Positions 24,688-32,827 of a DNA stretch of 46,640 bases are shown in pieces. The stretch is from an uncultured Anaerolineales bacterium. GTDB taxonomy: Bacteria; Chloroflexota; Anaerolineae; UBA4142. Made by a program: the position numbers and the translations under genes. Location of the stretch: positions 1 through 46,640 of the forward strand of contig CAIKBD010000340.1 of assembly GCA_903825565.1 (NCBI GenBank), given 5' to 3'. Within the stretch, counting starts at the first letter, position 1, and every line of letters begins with the position of its first letter. A model generated the notes under the pieces. The model did not search any database, was not told the origin of the DNA, and saw only the letters and a program-made list of their open reading frames with translations.

Positions 24688-26745
24688 TTATCCTTCGTGC
24701 GGTGCGCTCACGCAGACTTGATCGCGCCCGCGCGCCTTGGCGTGATACAGCGCGGCATCCGCCAAATCCACCAGTTCGCCGGTATCCTGGGTGTGCGCGG
24801 GCACGATGGCAATTCCCTGGCTCACTGTCGGGTTGGCGATCTCGTGGCGCGTAATCGTCAACAGTTTTGTCTCTTTCAGCGTTTGGCGAATTCGCTCGGC
24901 GACGATGACCGCGCCGGCAGCATCCGTTTCGCTCAGCACAATGCCGAACTCTTCGCCGCCCCACCGCCCCACCAGATCGGTGTGCTTGATGTGCGCGCGA
25001 ATCGTCTGCACGATGGTTTGCAACACCATATCGCCGACGACGTGCCCGTACTGATCGTTGTATTTTTTGAAATGATCAATGTCCAGCATGATCAACGCCA
25101 GCGGCGTTTGGGCGGCGAGCGCGCGACCCACTTCCTCGGTCAGCCGCTGCAAAAAATATCCGTGATTGTACACCTGGGTCAAACTATCGCGCCGCGCTTG
25201 CTCCTGCACCTGGTTGTACAACCGCGCGTTTTCCAACGCCACCGCTGTTTGATTGGCGAACGTCCGCAAAATGTTCTGCTCGATTTTGCTAAAGACGTGC
25301 GGCTCGGCGTAATTCACATACAGCACGCCCAGCGTTTTGCCGCCGTACTGAATCGGCAAACAGGCGACCGCGCGAAAGCCCCACTCCCGGCTCACCGGGC
25401 TGATGCCGTCTACCAAGGTAATATCTTCGATGAAACGCGCGACACCGTTTTGCGCGACCGACATGCCCAAGCCATTCGGTCGAAACGGAACGTCCAGCGC
25501 AGCTGCGGGCACGCCCAGTGTGCCGGCAAATTTGAGCACGCCGGCGTCGTCGAGCAAGGCAATCGTCGCGATGGGCGCGTTCAACGCCTGCGCAACCAGA
25601 TTCACCACGCGCTGAGGAATTGCATCGCGGTCCGATTGTTTGACGAGCTCCGTGCTCGTGGCATACAGTTGCGCGACATCGCGCAACGTCGTTTGCGCCT
25701 CGCGGTACAGTTCCGCATTTTCGACGGCGATGGCGGCTTGCCCGGCAAAGATGTGCAACAAGCGGGCATCCGCTTCGCCCAAAACGCCGTTGCGCCGATT
25801 GGCGACAAATACGACACCCACGGCATGCCCGCGCCGCAACATCCGTGCCGCAATCAGTTGACGGACGCCCAGCGTTTCGCTTTGCTCCCGCAAAGGCGGC
25901 GGTAAATTTGTCGGGTTGTCAAACCAAACATACTCGCGTTCGTTCACATTCCACAACGTATTCGTTGTGGCGTTGATCGGTACGACGAGTGGCGCAATTT
26001 GGGCATCCGTCAAACCGTGTCCCGGCGGCATCCCCAGTAACACCGACCGGGTCTCGTCAAAGCGCATCAGCATGCACATTTCGGCGTTCAGCAAATCGGC
26101 GATGCAATCGGTGATTTGCTGAAACGTCGCGTGCGGGTCTTGCAAATTTTCAAATGCCTGGGCAATGCGGTGCAAGCCCTCCAATTCGTTTTTGCGTTTT
26201 TCGACTTCGGCGCGCTGTTGCTCGGCTTGGTATGCCGCGTCCCGCCAGCGTTCCGTCAGCGCCTGCGCGAGTTCGCCCACGACAAACGCTGAAACGAAAT
26301 AGAGACTGGCACGCAGAAAACCGCCGACCCCCAGACCGAGATTATCGCCGACCCACCACGCGACCAGAATTTGCAAACCCGACGCCAACGCCGCTGCGAA
26401 AAAAGCCGCCGGGCGATCCGCAATGACCGCAACGATGATGATGACAATGGCGTACAACGGCGACAAATCCACATCGTGCATGAGCCAATCGGCAAGCGCG
26501 ATGGCAAGCATGTGCACGGGCGTGCTCGCGTAGAAAATCCAGCGGCGGGACCACACATGCGGCACGACGTACCGCAACATGCCGAACGAAAAAAGCGCAA
26601 ATGCACCGATCAAGCCGATGAGAAACGCGCGTATATCTGGTGCGAGTTCGAGCGTGAGCACGGCTGCCAACCCGCCCGCCAGAATAATCCCGGTTGCCCA
26701 GGCAATCGGGTAAAAAATTCGAGTCGGATATTTATCGTAACGCAT
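24688..26745 (-). CDS. Membrane-bound diguanylate cyclase with GAF domains
   Basis: A 685-aa protein. About six N-terminal helices (residues 10-170) are followed by a short coiled coil, two GAF-like sensor domains (about 180-345 and 355-510) and a C-terminal GGDEF domain (about 516-685). The active site reads RWGGEEFG, so it should make c-di-GMP from two GTP. The inhibitory I-site RxxD upstream appears as KHTD, so product feedback may be weak. ATG 26745 is used; the 18 codons above it run through an unlikely leader. Its N-terminus is just downstream of a MITE-like element. Possible co-transcription with the cysteine-desulfidase-family gene. Confidence 0.93.
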   Translation of the reverse strand: MRYDKYPTRIFYPIAWATGIILAGGLAAVLTLELAPDIRAFLIGLIGAFALFSFGMLRYVVPHVWSRRWIFYASTPVHMLAIALADWLMHDVDLSPLYAIVIIIVAVIADRPAAFFAAALASGLQILVAWWVGDNLGLGVGGFLRASLYFVSAFVVGELAQALTERWRDAAYQAEQQRAEVEKRKNELEGLHRIAQAFENLQDPHATFQQITDCIADLLNAEMCMLMRFDETRSVLLGMPPGHGLTDAQIAPLVVPINATTNTLWNVNEREYVWFDNPTNLPPPLREQSETLGVRQLIAARMLRRGHAVGVVFVANRRNGVLGEADARLLHIFAGQAAIAVENAELYREAQTTLRDVAQLYATSTELVKQSDRDAIPQRVVNLVAQALNAPIATIALLDDAGVLKFAGTLGVPAAALDVPFRPNGLGMSVAQNGVARFIEDITLVDGISPVSREWGFRAVACLPIQYGGKTLGVLYVNYAEPHVFSKIEQNILRTFANQTAVALENARLYNQVQEQARRDSLTQVYNHGYFLQRLTEEVGRALAAQTPLALIMLDIDHFKKYNDQYGHVVGDMVLQTIVQTIRAHIKHTDLVGRWGGEEFGIVLSETDAAGAVIVAERIRQTLKETKLLTITRHEIANPTVSQGIAIVPAHTQDTGELVDLADAALYHAKARGRDQVCVSAPHEG

Positions 26746-26820
26746 GAACAACCTATCGCAGAGTATCCGCAGTATAAGCGAAAAAAGATTCTGCGGCAAC
26801 CCTTTCCGCCCCCATAGCAG

Positions 26821-26994
26821 GGCTTTTCAAAAGTCAGGCGACCCTCATCCCAACCTTCTCCCTCAAAGGGAGAAGGGGTAAATTCCCTCGCCCCTATTGG
26901 GGAGAGGCGCTAGCGCGTCGTCTGTGCGGCATTCTGCCGCGTTATGGACGCGCTATCGGGGTGAGGGGTGATGTCAAGCGACTTTTGAAAAGCC
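26821..26994. repeat. MITE-like element, 174 bp, with 15-bp perfect terminal inverted repeats
   Basis: GGCTTTTCAAAAGTC at 26821-26835 is repeated inverted as GACTTTTGAAAAGCC at 26980-26994. The interior contains a CTTCTCCCT...AGGGAGAAGG hairpin and CTCGCCCC / GGGGTGAG words, typical of dispersed non-coding repeats. No open frame of note. It lies between the diverging diguanylate cyclase and ATPase genes. Confidence 0.8.
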
Positions 26995-27005
26995 GTGACC
27001 CCATA

Positions 27006-27140
27006 GGGTGTGCGTCAAATTTTTGGGTGCTACCGCCGTCGTTTGAAAACGACGGCTCAACAGGTGAAAACTCGATAAATCGAGTTGGCGGCAATCGGTT
27101 TCCAACCGATTTTCACCTCGCCCAAAACCGTGACGCACCC
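27006..27140. other. Multi-branched palindromic structure (cloverleaf-like)
   Basis: Six nested stems can be drawn by hand. P1 pairs 27006-27017 with 27131-27140 (two-base bulge). P2 pairs 27021-27029 with 27119-27127 (one T-G pair). Hairpin P3 spans 27035-27056 (perfect 10 bp). P4 pairs 27062-27068 with 27112-27118. Hairpin P5 spans 27069-27086 (8 bp) and hairpin P6 spans 27093-27111 (8 bp). P4 to P6 form a three-way junction. It is 106 bases upstream of the gene at 27246, in its presumed leader or promoter region. It may be a structured RNA, a mobile palindromic repeat or a DNA cruciform site. Confidence 0.8.
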
Positions 27141-27245
27141 CCTTACCCCATTTTCCCGGTTGCCAAATCCGGGCGCGTCGTTTATAATTGATCTAGATCG
27201 CCGACGCCGGGCATTTGCCGGCGACCACGTTACTGGGGGCAAGGC

Positions 27246-27569
27246 ATGAGTTATCGGGTCAACGAAAAAGGCAAGTATTTTACCGATCACATCACCAAGC
27301 GCAGTTTACCCATCACCGCCTGTGTGCGCGACTGGATCATCCAGGGCACGATCCATTTGATGGGCGAAAACCGGTTGAAGGACGAACTGAACGACGGAGA
27401 AACGTTTATCGCGATCACCGACGTGCAGATCAGCGGGCGCGCCGGCGAAACCACCGTGTACGAAACGCCGGTGCTCATCGTCAAAACCGATCAAATCGCG
27501 TGGATTTTTCCGCGCGACGATGCGCAGCCGCCGGAGGACATTGCCAGCCCCGCGGCAGAGTTAGAATGA
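27246..27569 (+). CDS. Small conserved hypothetical protein, 107 aa
   Basis: The protein has the pattern YFTDHITKRSLPITACVRDW...GTIHL...LKDELNDGETFIAITDVQI, which I associate with a small beta-rich family seen in Chloroflexota next to AAA and secretion ATPases. No function is established. A purine-rich GGGGGCAAGG precedes the ATG. The stop overlaps the ATPase start by 4 bases (ATGA), which suggests that the two are made together, perhaps as partner proteins. No signal peptide or membrane helix. Confidence 0.75.
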   Translation: MSYRVNEKGKYFTDHITKRSLPITACVRDWIIQGTIHLMGENRLKDELNDGETFIAITDVQISGRAGETTVYETPVLIVKTDQIAWIFPRDDAQPPEDIASPAAELE

Positions 27570-28846
27570 TGAACCCACCCGCTTCGGTTGTCACCCTGTT
27601 GCGCGAACCGCAATCCATCCCCGAAACCGGCCTCAACCCCGGCTTTTTGTACGATCTGACGCTCAAGGTGCTCTACTTTAACGGCGAGTTGAGCGGCTTG
27701 GCGTTTGCCAACATTCTCAAACTGCCGTACACCAACGTCGTGGATCGCGTATTGGGCTTTCTGATCAAGGAAGATTTGGTTGCGATCACCGGCTCGGTCG
27801 GCTTTGGAGATCGCGGCTACAATTACGTGATCACGCAAAAGGGCAGTAACAAGGCGCAGGAGGCATTGGCGCGCTCGCAATACTACGGACCCGCGCCGGT
27901 CGCACTCGCGCACTATAACGCCGTCATCCGCGCGCAAACCATCGGCGAAATCCAGATCACCCGCGACGAACTGCGGAGCGCGCTCAAGCATTTGGTCATT
28001 TCCGACACGATGCTCCGCCGCGTGGGTCCCGCCGCCAATTCCGCGCGCTCGATCTTTTTGTACGGCCCGCCCGGCAACGGCAAGACCACCGTTGCCCAAG
28101 CCATCTCTACACTGTTCACCACCCACGTCTACGTGCCGTATGCCGTTGAAGTGGATAGTCAGGTTATCCAAGTATTCGACGCGTTGAGCCATCTCCCGGT
28201 GGAAGAGCCGCCCCAAGCGCGCGAGTCCGCCCGCGACAGCCGCTGGGCATTGACGCGCCGCCCCTTTATCGTCACCGGCGGCGAACTCGGTTTGGAGGCG
28301 CTCGACCTGATCTTTGATCCGGTCTCCAAAGTGTACCAAGCGCCGCATCAAATGAAATCCAACAACGGCATGTTTCTGATTGACGATTTCGGACGCCAAC
28401 TCGTGCGCCCGCGCGATCTGCTCAACCGCTGGATCGTGCCGCTCGAAAATCGCGTGGACTTTCTCACGCTGCAAACCGGCAAAAAGATCGAAATTCCGTT
28501 CGACGTGCTGATCGTATTCTCCACCAACTTGAACCCCACCGATCTGGTGGACGATGCGTTCCTGCGCCGCATCCGCCACAAGATCGAAGTGCCGAATCCA
28601 ACCTGGGAAGAATTCCGCGAAATTTTTACGCGGATGTGCGTGCGCCGCAACGTGCCGTACGACGAAGAGGGCTTTCGCTACCTGGTAATGGAGCATTACA
28701 TCAAAGTCAAACGCGAACCCAAAGCAGTGCACCCGCGCGACCTGCTTGACCAGATCATTGATTACGCCAAATTCCTCGACGTGGAACCGCGCCTGACGAA
28801 AGAACTGATTGACGCCGCCATCGAAGCGTATTTTGTAAAATTATGA
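27566..28846 (+). CDS. AAA family ATPase
   Basis: A 426-aa protein. The N-terminal 110 residues look like a winged-helix or response-type region (LVAITGSVGFGDRGYNYVIT). They are followed by an AAA core with Walker A GPPGNGKTT (about residues 167-175), Walker B FLIDDFG (about 268-275), and a sensor or arginine-finger segment in LIVFSTNLNPTDLVDDAFLRRIRHKI. It should hydrolyse ATP to remodel a partner; the target is unknown. ATG 27566 overlaps the previous stop; a second ATG is at 27569. The next gene encodes a CpaF ATPase 96 bases on, a pairing that hints at a common secretion or pilus-like system. Confidence 0.88.
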   Translation: MMNPPASVVTLLREPQSIPETGLNPGFLYDLTLKVLYFNGELSGLAFANILKLPYTNVVDRVLGFLIKEDLVAITGSVGFGDRGYNYVITQKGSNKAQEALARSQYYGPAPVALAHYNAVIRAQTIGEIQITRDELRSALKHLVISDTMLRRVGPAANSARSIFLYGPPGNGKTTVAQAISTLFTTHVYVPYAVEVDSQVIQVFDALSHLPVEEPPQARESARDSRWALTRRPFIVTGGELGLEALDLIFDPVSKVYQAPHQMKSNNGMFLIDDFGRQLVRPRDLLNRWIVPLENRVDFLTLQTGKKIEIPFDVLIVFSTNLNPTDLVDDAFLRRIRHKIEVPNPTWEEFREIFTRMCVRRNVPYDEEGFRYLVMEHYIKVKREPKAVHPRDLLDQIIDYAKFLDVEPRLTKELIDAAIEAYFVKL

Positions 28847-28942
28847 TCGCGTCTCACCGGCTCCGCTTGCGCAACCGATGCGATGCATTCGGCGCGCGGC
28901 AAAGCCCGCCTGTGGCGCGCACCATGAAGCAAGGTTGTTCGT

Positions 28943-30376
28943 ATGCCTAGTTTGCTCGACCGAGTTCATCAATCTTCCAAACCGCAACCTACCCCACCCG
29001 CTACGCCCACTCCGCCGGGCGCGCCGCCCGCCGCGTCCGCTCCGCTGGGCGCGCCATCTCCCGCGCCTGGCAAGCCAAGCGCCGCCGCCGTGTCGAGCGA
29101 CGATCCCAAGGTGATGAAAAAATTTCGCCAGTGGATCATTGATCGCATCGCCACCGCCATCGGCGCAATCGGCGATTTGAACCGCGACGAGCAAACCCGC
29201 GAAATGTTGCACGAACGGTTCATCGCCGTGTACAATACCGCCGGGATGACGCTCCCGCCGGAACAACTCGCGCAACTTGAAACCGAAGTGATGAACGAGT
29301 TGATCGGGTTCGGGCCCATCGAGCCGCTGTTGCAAGATTCCACCATCACCGAAATTATGATCAACGGACCCCAGCATGTCTTTATCGAACAAAAGGGGCG
29401 CATCACCGAATCCGATATTCGCTTCGACGACGACGCGCACGTGTTCCGCGTGATTGATCGCATCATCCGCCCGCTCGGTCGCCGCGTGGATCGCAAATGG
29501 CCCATGGTGGACGCGCGCCTGCCCGACGGCTCGCGCGTCAACGTAATCATTCCGCCCACCGCAATTGACGGTCCCACCGTGACGATCCGCAAATTCTCCA
29601 AAAAGAAATTGCTGGTTGAGGACTTGATCAAGTTCGGTTCGATGACGCCGCAAATGGCAGAATTTCTCAAAGCGTGCGTAGTCGCGCGCCTGAATGTCAT
29701 CGTCGCCGGCGGCACCGGCTCCGGCAAAACAACCTTGCTCAACGTGCTGTCCAATTTCATTCCCGACGAAGATCGCATCGTCACGATTGAAGACTCGGCG
29801 GAATTGCAACTCGCCAAGCCGCACGTTGTCCGGCTCGAAGCGCGCCCCGCCGATCCCGATGGCACGGGCCGCGTCACGATTCGTGATCTCGTGATCAATT
29901 CTTTGCGGATGCGCCCCGAGCGCATCGTCATCGGCGAGTGTCGCGGTGCGGAGGCGCTCGACATGTTGCAGGCGATGAACACCGGGCACGACGGCTCGCT
30001 GACGACTTTGCACGCCAACACGCCGCGCGACACGATCAGCCGGCTCGAAACAATGTGCTTGATGGCGGGCATTGATTTTCCGATCAAGGTCGTCCGCGAG
30101 CAGATCGCCGGCGCGATTGACCTCATCGTGCAACAAGCGCGGTTGCGCGATGGCGCGCGCAAGGTCGTGCAGATCACCGAGATTCAAGGGATGGAAGGCG
30201 ATGTCGTCGTGATGCAAGATATTTTTCGCTACGTCGAGCGCGGCGTAGACGCGGACGGCAAAGTGATCGGCGAAATGACGCCGAGCGGCATTCGTCCCAA
30301 GTTCAGCACGCGGCTCGAAGCCGCCGGTATCAAACTGCCGCCGGAATTATTCGGCGTGCGCCGGAGCATTCGTTAA
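28943..30376 (+). CDS. CpaF/TadA-type secretion ATPase
   Basis: A 477-aa type II/IV secretion system ATPase. Residues 1-50 are a proline/alanine-rich linker. An N-terminal alpha/beta domain (about 55-215) is followed by the RecA-like core with Walker A GGTGSGKTT (about 255-263), an aspartate box (VTIEDSAELQL), Walker B (RIVIGECRGAEALDML) and a His box (TTLHANTPRD). Such ATPases power assembly of Tad/Flp pili or related translocation. No TadB, TadC, prepilin or secretin gene is adjacent, so it is an orphan here. A rho-independent terminator follows 33 bases after the stop. Confidence 0.93.
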   Translation: MPSLLDRVHQSSKPQPTPPATPTPPGAPPAASAPLGAPSPAPGKPSAAAVSSDDPKVMKKFRQWIIDRIATAIGAIGDLNRDEQTREMLHERFIAVYNTAGMTLPPEQLAQLETEVMNELIGFGPIEPLLQDSTITEIMINGPQHVFIEQKGRITESDIRFDDDAHVFRVIDRIIRPLGRRVDRKWPMVDARLPDGSRVNVIIPPTAIDGPTVTIRKFSKKKLLVEDLIKFGSMTPQMAEFLKACVVARLNVIVAGGTGSGKTTLLNVLSNFIPDEDRIVTIEDSAELQLAKPHVVRLEARPADPDGTGRVTIRDLVINSLRMRPERIVIGECRGAEALDMLQAMNTGHDGSLTTLHANTPRDTISRLETMCLMAGIDFPIKVVREQIAGAIDLIVQQARLRDGARKVVQITEIQGMEGDVVVMQDIFRYVERGVDADGKVIGEMTPSGIRPKFSTRLEAAGIKLPPELFGVRRSIR

Positions 30377-30408
30377 TGCGCTAGACGCCGAGACCATACA
30401 TCTCGTGG

Positions 30409-30442
30409 GGCGAAGCCAGGGGGGATTCGCCACCCGTTTTTT
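30409..30442 (+). terminator. Rho-independent terminator after cpaF-like gene
   Basis: The perfect stem GGCGAA / TTCGCC (30409-30414 with 30426-30431) is followed within a few bases by TTTTTT (30437-30442). A second hairpin (30446-30457 with 30469-30480, one mismatch) lies just upstream of radC and may shape the radC leader. Confidence 0.65.
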
Positions 30443-30503
30443 GCCGGCGGGCTGAACGCGGATGCGTGGTTCAACCCGCCCAAAATTCCCGGAGGATTTT
30501 GCG

Positions 30504-31214
30504 ATGCCTGCCACACCCCCCACCCCGACCGATCAACTCCTGGCAACTGCCGACAAACGCGATCTCCCGCGCGAACGGCTCAAACGCCTGGGACCCGCCG
30601 CGCTGAAAACCGAAGAACTGATCGCGATCATTCTTCGCACCGGCACGCCCGGCGAAAATGTGTTGCACCTGTCCGAGCGTTTGGCGCGCGAGTTCGGCGG
30701 CTTGCTCGGCTTGGCGCGGTTGCCGCTCAACGAACTGACGCGCGTGAAAGGCGTCGGCGAAGCCAAAGCGCTGGAACTGCTTGCCGTGTTTGAATTGGGG
30801 CGGCGCATCCAACTCGCGTCCGCCGGCGAACGCCCCGCGATCAAAACGCCGGCGGACGCGGTGACGTTGCTCGCGGATATGGGCACGCTCGAACAAGAGG
30901 TGATGCGGACACTGCTCCTCGACACCAAAAATCGCGTGCTGGCAATGCCCACCGTTTACGCCGGCTCGCTCAACACGACGGTGATCCGCATCAGCGAATT
31001 GTTCCGGGAAGCGATTCGGCAGAATTGCGCCGCGCTCATCCTCGCGCACAATCATCCGTCGGGGGATCCGTCGCCGTCGCCGGAAGATGTTGCCGTGACG
31101 CGCGAGATCGTCCAAGCCGGCAAAATCCTCGACATTGACGTGCTCGATCATTTGGTGATCGGCGCAGGGCAAAAGTTTGTGAGTCTCAAGGAACGCGGGT
31201 TGGGGTTTGGGTAG
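30504..31214 (+). CDS. radC: RadC family JAB/JAMM domain protein
   Basis: A 236-aa protein. An N-terminal helix-hairpin-helix region ([20 protein letters not shown]) is followed by the JAMM metal-binding motif [15 protein letters not shown] near residue 180. The name radC is conventional; the role in DNA repair is not established, and a metal-dependent hydrolase activity is inferred from the motif. The ATG at 30504 has GGAGG about 9 bases upstream and is preferred over an ATG at 30462 that lies in the leader hairpin. The length is normal. It ends against a 21-bp perfect palindrome between converging genes. Confidence 0.93.
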   Translation: MPATPPTPTDQLLATADKRDLPRERLKRLGPAALKTEELIAIILRTGTPGENVLHLSERLAREFGGLLGLARLPLNELTRVKGVGEAKALELLAVFELGRRIQLASAGERPAIKTPADAVTLLADMGTLEQEVMRTLLLDTKNRVLAMPTVYAGSLNTTVIRISELFREAIRQNCAALILAHNHPSGDPSPSPEDVAVTREIVQAGKILDIDVLDHLVIGAGQKFVSLKERGLGFG

Positions 31215-31216
31215 AG

Positions 31217-31260
31217 GCGCAGTCTTTTGCGACCGGGTGCCCGGTCGCAAAAGACTGCGC
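31217..31260. terminator. Perfect 21-bp inverted repeat between converging genes
   Basis: The arms 31217-31237 and 31240-31260 are fully complementary, with only TG between them. It starts 2 bases after the radC stop and ends 5 bases before the stop of the FecR-like gene. It can act as a bidirectional terminator although no T-run follows. Confidence 0.7.
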
Positions 31261-31265
31261 TCGAT

Positions 31266-32474
31266 TCATTCGACGATCAGCCGGATGCCAGTGACGAACG
31301 CATCGTAATCCCAGCCCGAGGCGTAGATCTGGATCGAGGTGATAAAAAACGGTCGCGGATCAATTTCAAAGAGGTTGGTGCTTTCGTACGGCACCCACAC
31401 GCCTTGCGGCACTTGTTCGCCGTTGCCGGTGGGGTTGTTCGTAAGGTTCTGGTAGTAAAAGCCGTGCACCCATTCCGCTTCACTGCCGTACACGTCGCGG
31501 TACTTGAGGCGGAGAATCAGCGGGTACTCGGAACTGAGAATGCCGCCGCCAGCCAAACTTTGGTACTGCAAGCGCAGATCGGTTGCTAGCCGGATGGAAC
31601 GATAATCGGAAACTTCGCGATTGATCTGTTGCGTGACGCCGGTGATCGCGCTCGTTTGCTTGGCGTCGCCGCGCAAAATTCGCACCACGTTGCGCCCGTC
31701 GAGCGTTTGCAAATCCACCGCGCCGGTTACCACGCTGGGATCGCCGCCGGTTTCGCGTACCGTGCTCCACCCGCGCGCCAGCGGGTCTTTGAAATCGCCG
31801 TTCACAATAATGTCTTGCGCGGCGGGCACGGGAGGGAGCGGCGGCTCGCCGTTGCGCGCAACCGTGCGCTGACCGCGCGTAATCGTCACGGTGCGTTCTT
31901 GGGCGGACACTGCCGCCGTGCCATCGCGCGCCGAAACCTGGGTCGCGTCGCTTGTTACTTCGACGGCAAAACTGCCTTCGGCGAGCGCGGCGGTGAGTTG
32001 CGGCGTCGTCACGCGGAACACGCGCGGCGGGGTTTCGCCGTTCGCCGCCGGCAGTTGCGGCGCCGCGCCCACGCGAATCCGCCCGCGCGTTTGATCAATT
32101 CCGATCTGGATCGGCTCGACGCCCCAACCAAACGCCGCGGCGCGCATCTCGCGCAACAAAATCTGGGTGCTGGGAAACAGGATCGTCGTGCTGCCGTCGT
32201 CGAAGGTGAGGATGCCGCGCGAGGTGGCGTCCGTTTCAATCGTCGTGCCCTCCGGCACTTGGAGCGTTTTGGTCACGGCTAACGGCGACGCGACGCCCGG
32301 CTCGCGCACGCGCACCGTACCGCCGATCACTTCGAGCGCGGCGGTTTGTGGCGTCGTGGCGTGTCGCAGATAATAGCGGACGCCCAACGGCACCAGCGCG
32401 CACAGCAGCAGAAACACGGCGAACGCGTTCCAAAGCACGAACCAAGCCACGCGTTCCGGGTTGCGTTGAATCAT
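31266..32474 (-). CDS. FecR-domain membrane-anchored protein
   Basis: A 402-aa protein with one N-terminal helix (about residues 10-32) and a large extracytoplasmic part. Residues about 45-215 resemble a FecR-type domain (GTTIETDATSRGILTFDDGS, then ILLREM). The C-terminal half (about 225-400) is a beta-rich region with NGDFKDPLARGWSTV, like carbohydrate-binding modules. FecR domains often pass signals to anti-sigma factors, but no sigma gene is beside it, so the role is unclear. GAGGTG precedes the ATG at 32474. It follows the acylphosphatase gene by 21 bases and is probably co-transcribed with it. Confidence 0.75.
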   Translation of the reverse strand: MIQRNPERVAWFVLWNAFAVFLLLCALVPLGVRYYLRHATTPQTAALEVIGGTVRVREPGVASPLAVTKTLQVPEGTTIETDATSRGILTFDDGSTTILFPSTQILLREMRAAAFGWGVEPIQIGIDQTRGRIRVGAAPQLPAANGETPPRVFRVTTPQLTAALAEGSFAVEVTSDATQVSARDGTAAVSAQERTVTITRGQRTVARNGEPPLPPVPAAQDIIVNGDFKDPLARGWSTVRETGGDPSVVTGAVDLQTLDGRNVVRILRGDAKQTSAITGVTQQINREVSDYRSIRLATDLRLQYQSLAGGGILSSEYPLILRLKYRDVYGSEAEWVHGFYYQNLTNNPTGNGEQVPQGVWVPYESTNLFEIDPRPFFITSIQIYASGWDYDAFVTGIRLIVE

Positions 32475-32495
32475 CGCGCGCGCACCTCGGCGAGT

Positions 32496-32783
32496 TTAGA
32501 AGCGAATTTCAAAGCGGTAAAACTCCCCTGTGGCAATACCCCACTGCGCGTCCACGTTTTCGACGACGGCGGACGCCGGCCCCACGCGCACATGATCGAG
32601 CAAGCGCTCCAGCGCCTCGCGCACGCCTTCCGCGACAAATTCGACCGAGCCGTCGGCGCGATTGCGAACATAACCGACCAGTCCCAAGTCTGCCGCGCGG
32701 CGTTGCGTGAACCAACGAAAGTTGACGCCTTGCACGATTCCGGTGACAATACCGGTGAGACGAACGTTTGTAGAGTTTGACAT
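32496..32783 (-). CDS. acyP: Acylphosphatase
   Basis: A 95-aa enzyme that hydrolyses acyl phosphates. The motif GIVQGVNFRWFTQRRAADLGLVGYVRNRADGSVEF holds the catalytic arginine (NFR) and asparagine (RNR). The length is normal. ATG 32783 is chosen because the family N-terminus begins there and because a -10 box (TATAAT, 32799-32794) lies only about 10 bases upstream. An upstream ATG at 32819 would lie before this promoter. If the promoter is right, the mRNA is nearly leaderless. Confidence 0.92.
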   Translation of the reverse strand: MSNSTNVRLTGIVTGIVQGVNFRWFTQRRAADLGLVGYVRNRADGSVEFVAEGVREALERLLDHVRVGPASAVVENVDAQWGIATGEFYRFEIRF

Positions 32784-32822
32784 ATCTACCGCTATTATAT
32801 CATTTCTAACCGGAGACACAAA
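32777..32822. promoter_or_regulatory. Overlapping divergent promoters, acyP and HD-domain gene
   Basis: Minus strand: TTGTGT, 16 bases, TATAAT (32799-32794), ending 10 bases before the acyP ATG. Plus strand: TTGACA (32777-32782), 15 bases, TATCAT (32798-32803), 24 bases before the ATG at 32828. The plus-strand -35 box overlaps the acyP start codon, so the two promoters should compete. Confidence 0.5.
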
Positions 32823-32827
32823 CTACG

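Noticed and set aside
24244-25905. Plus-strand open frame of 553 codons opposite the cysteine-desulfidase-family and cyclase genes
   Set aside because: It spans two well-supported minus-strand genes and shows no family signature.
27246-30376. A complete Tad pilus locus
   Set aside because: Only the ATPase is present; no tadB, tadC, prepilin or secretin gene follows.
30377-30503. A riboswitch in front of radC
   Set aside because: The hairpins are better explained as a terminator after the cpaF-like gene plus a leader stem; I could not match a known riboswitch core.
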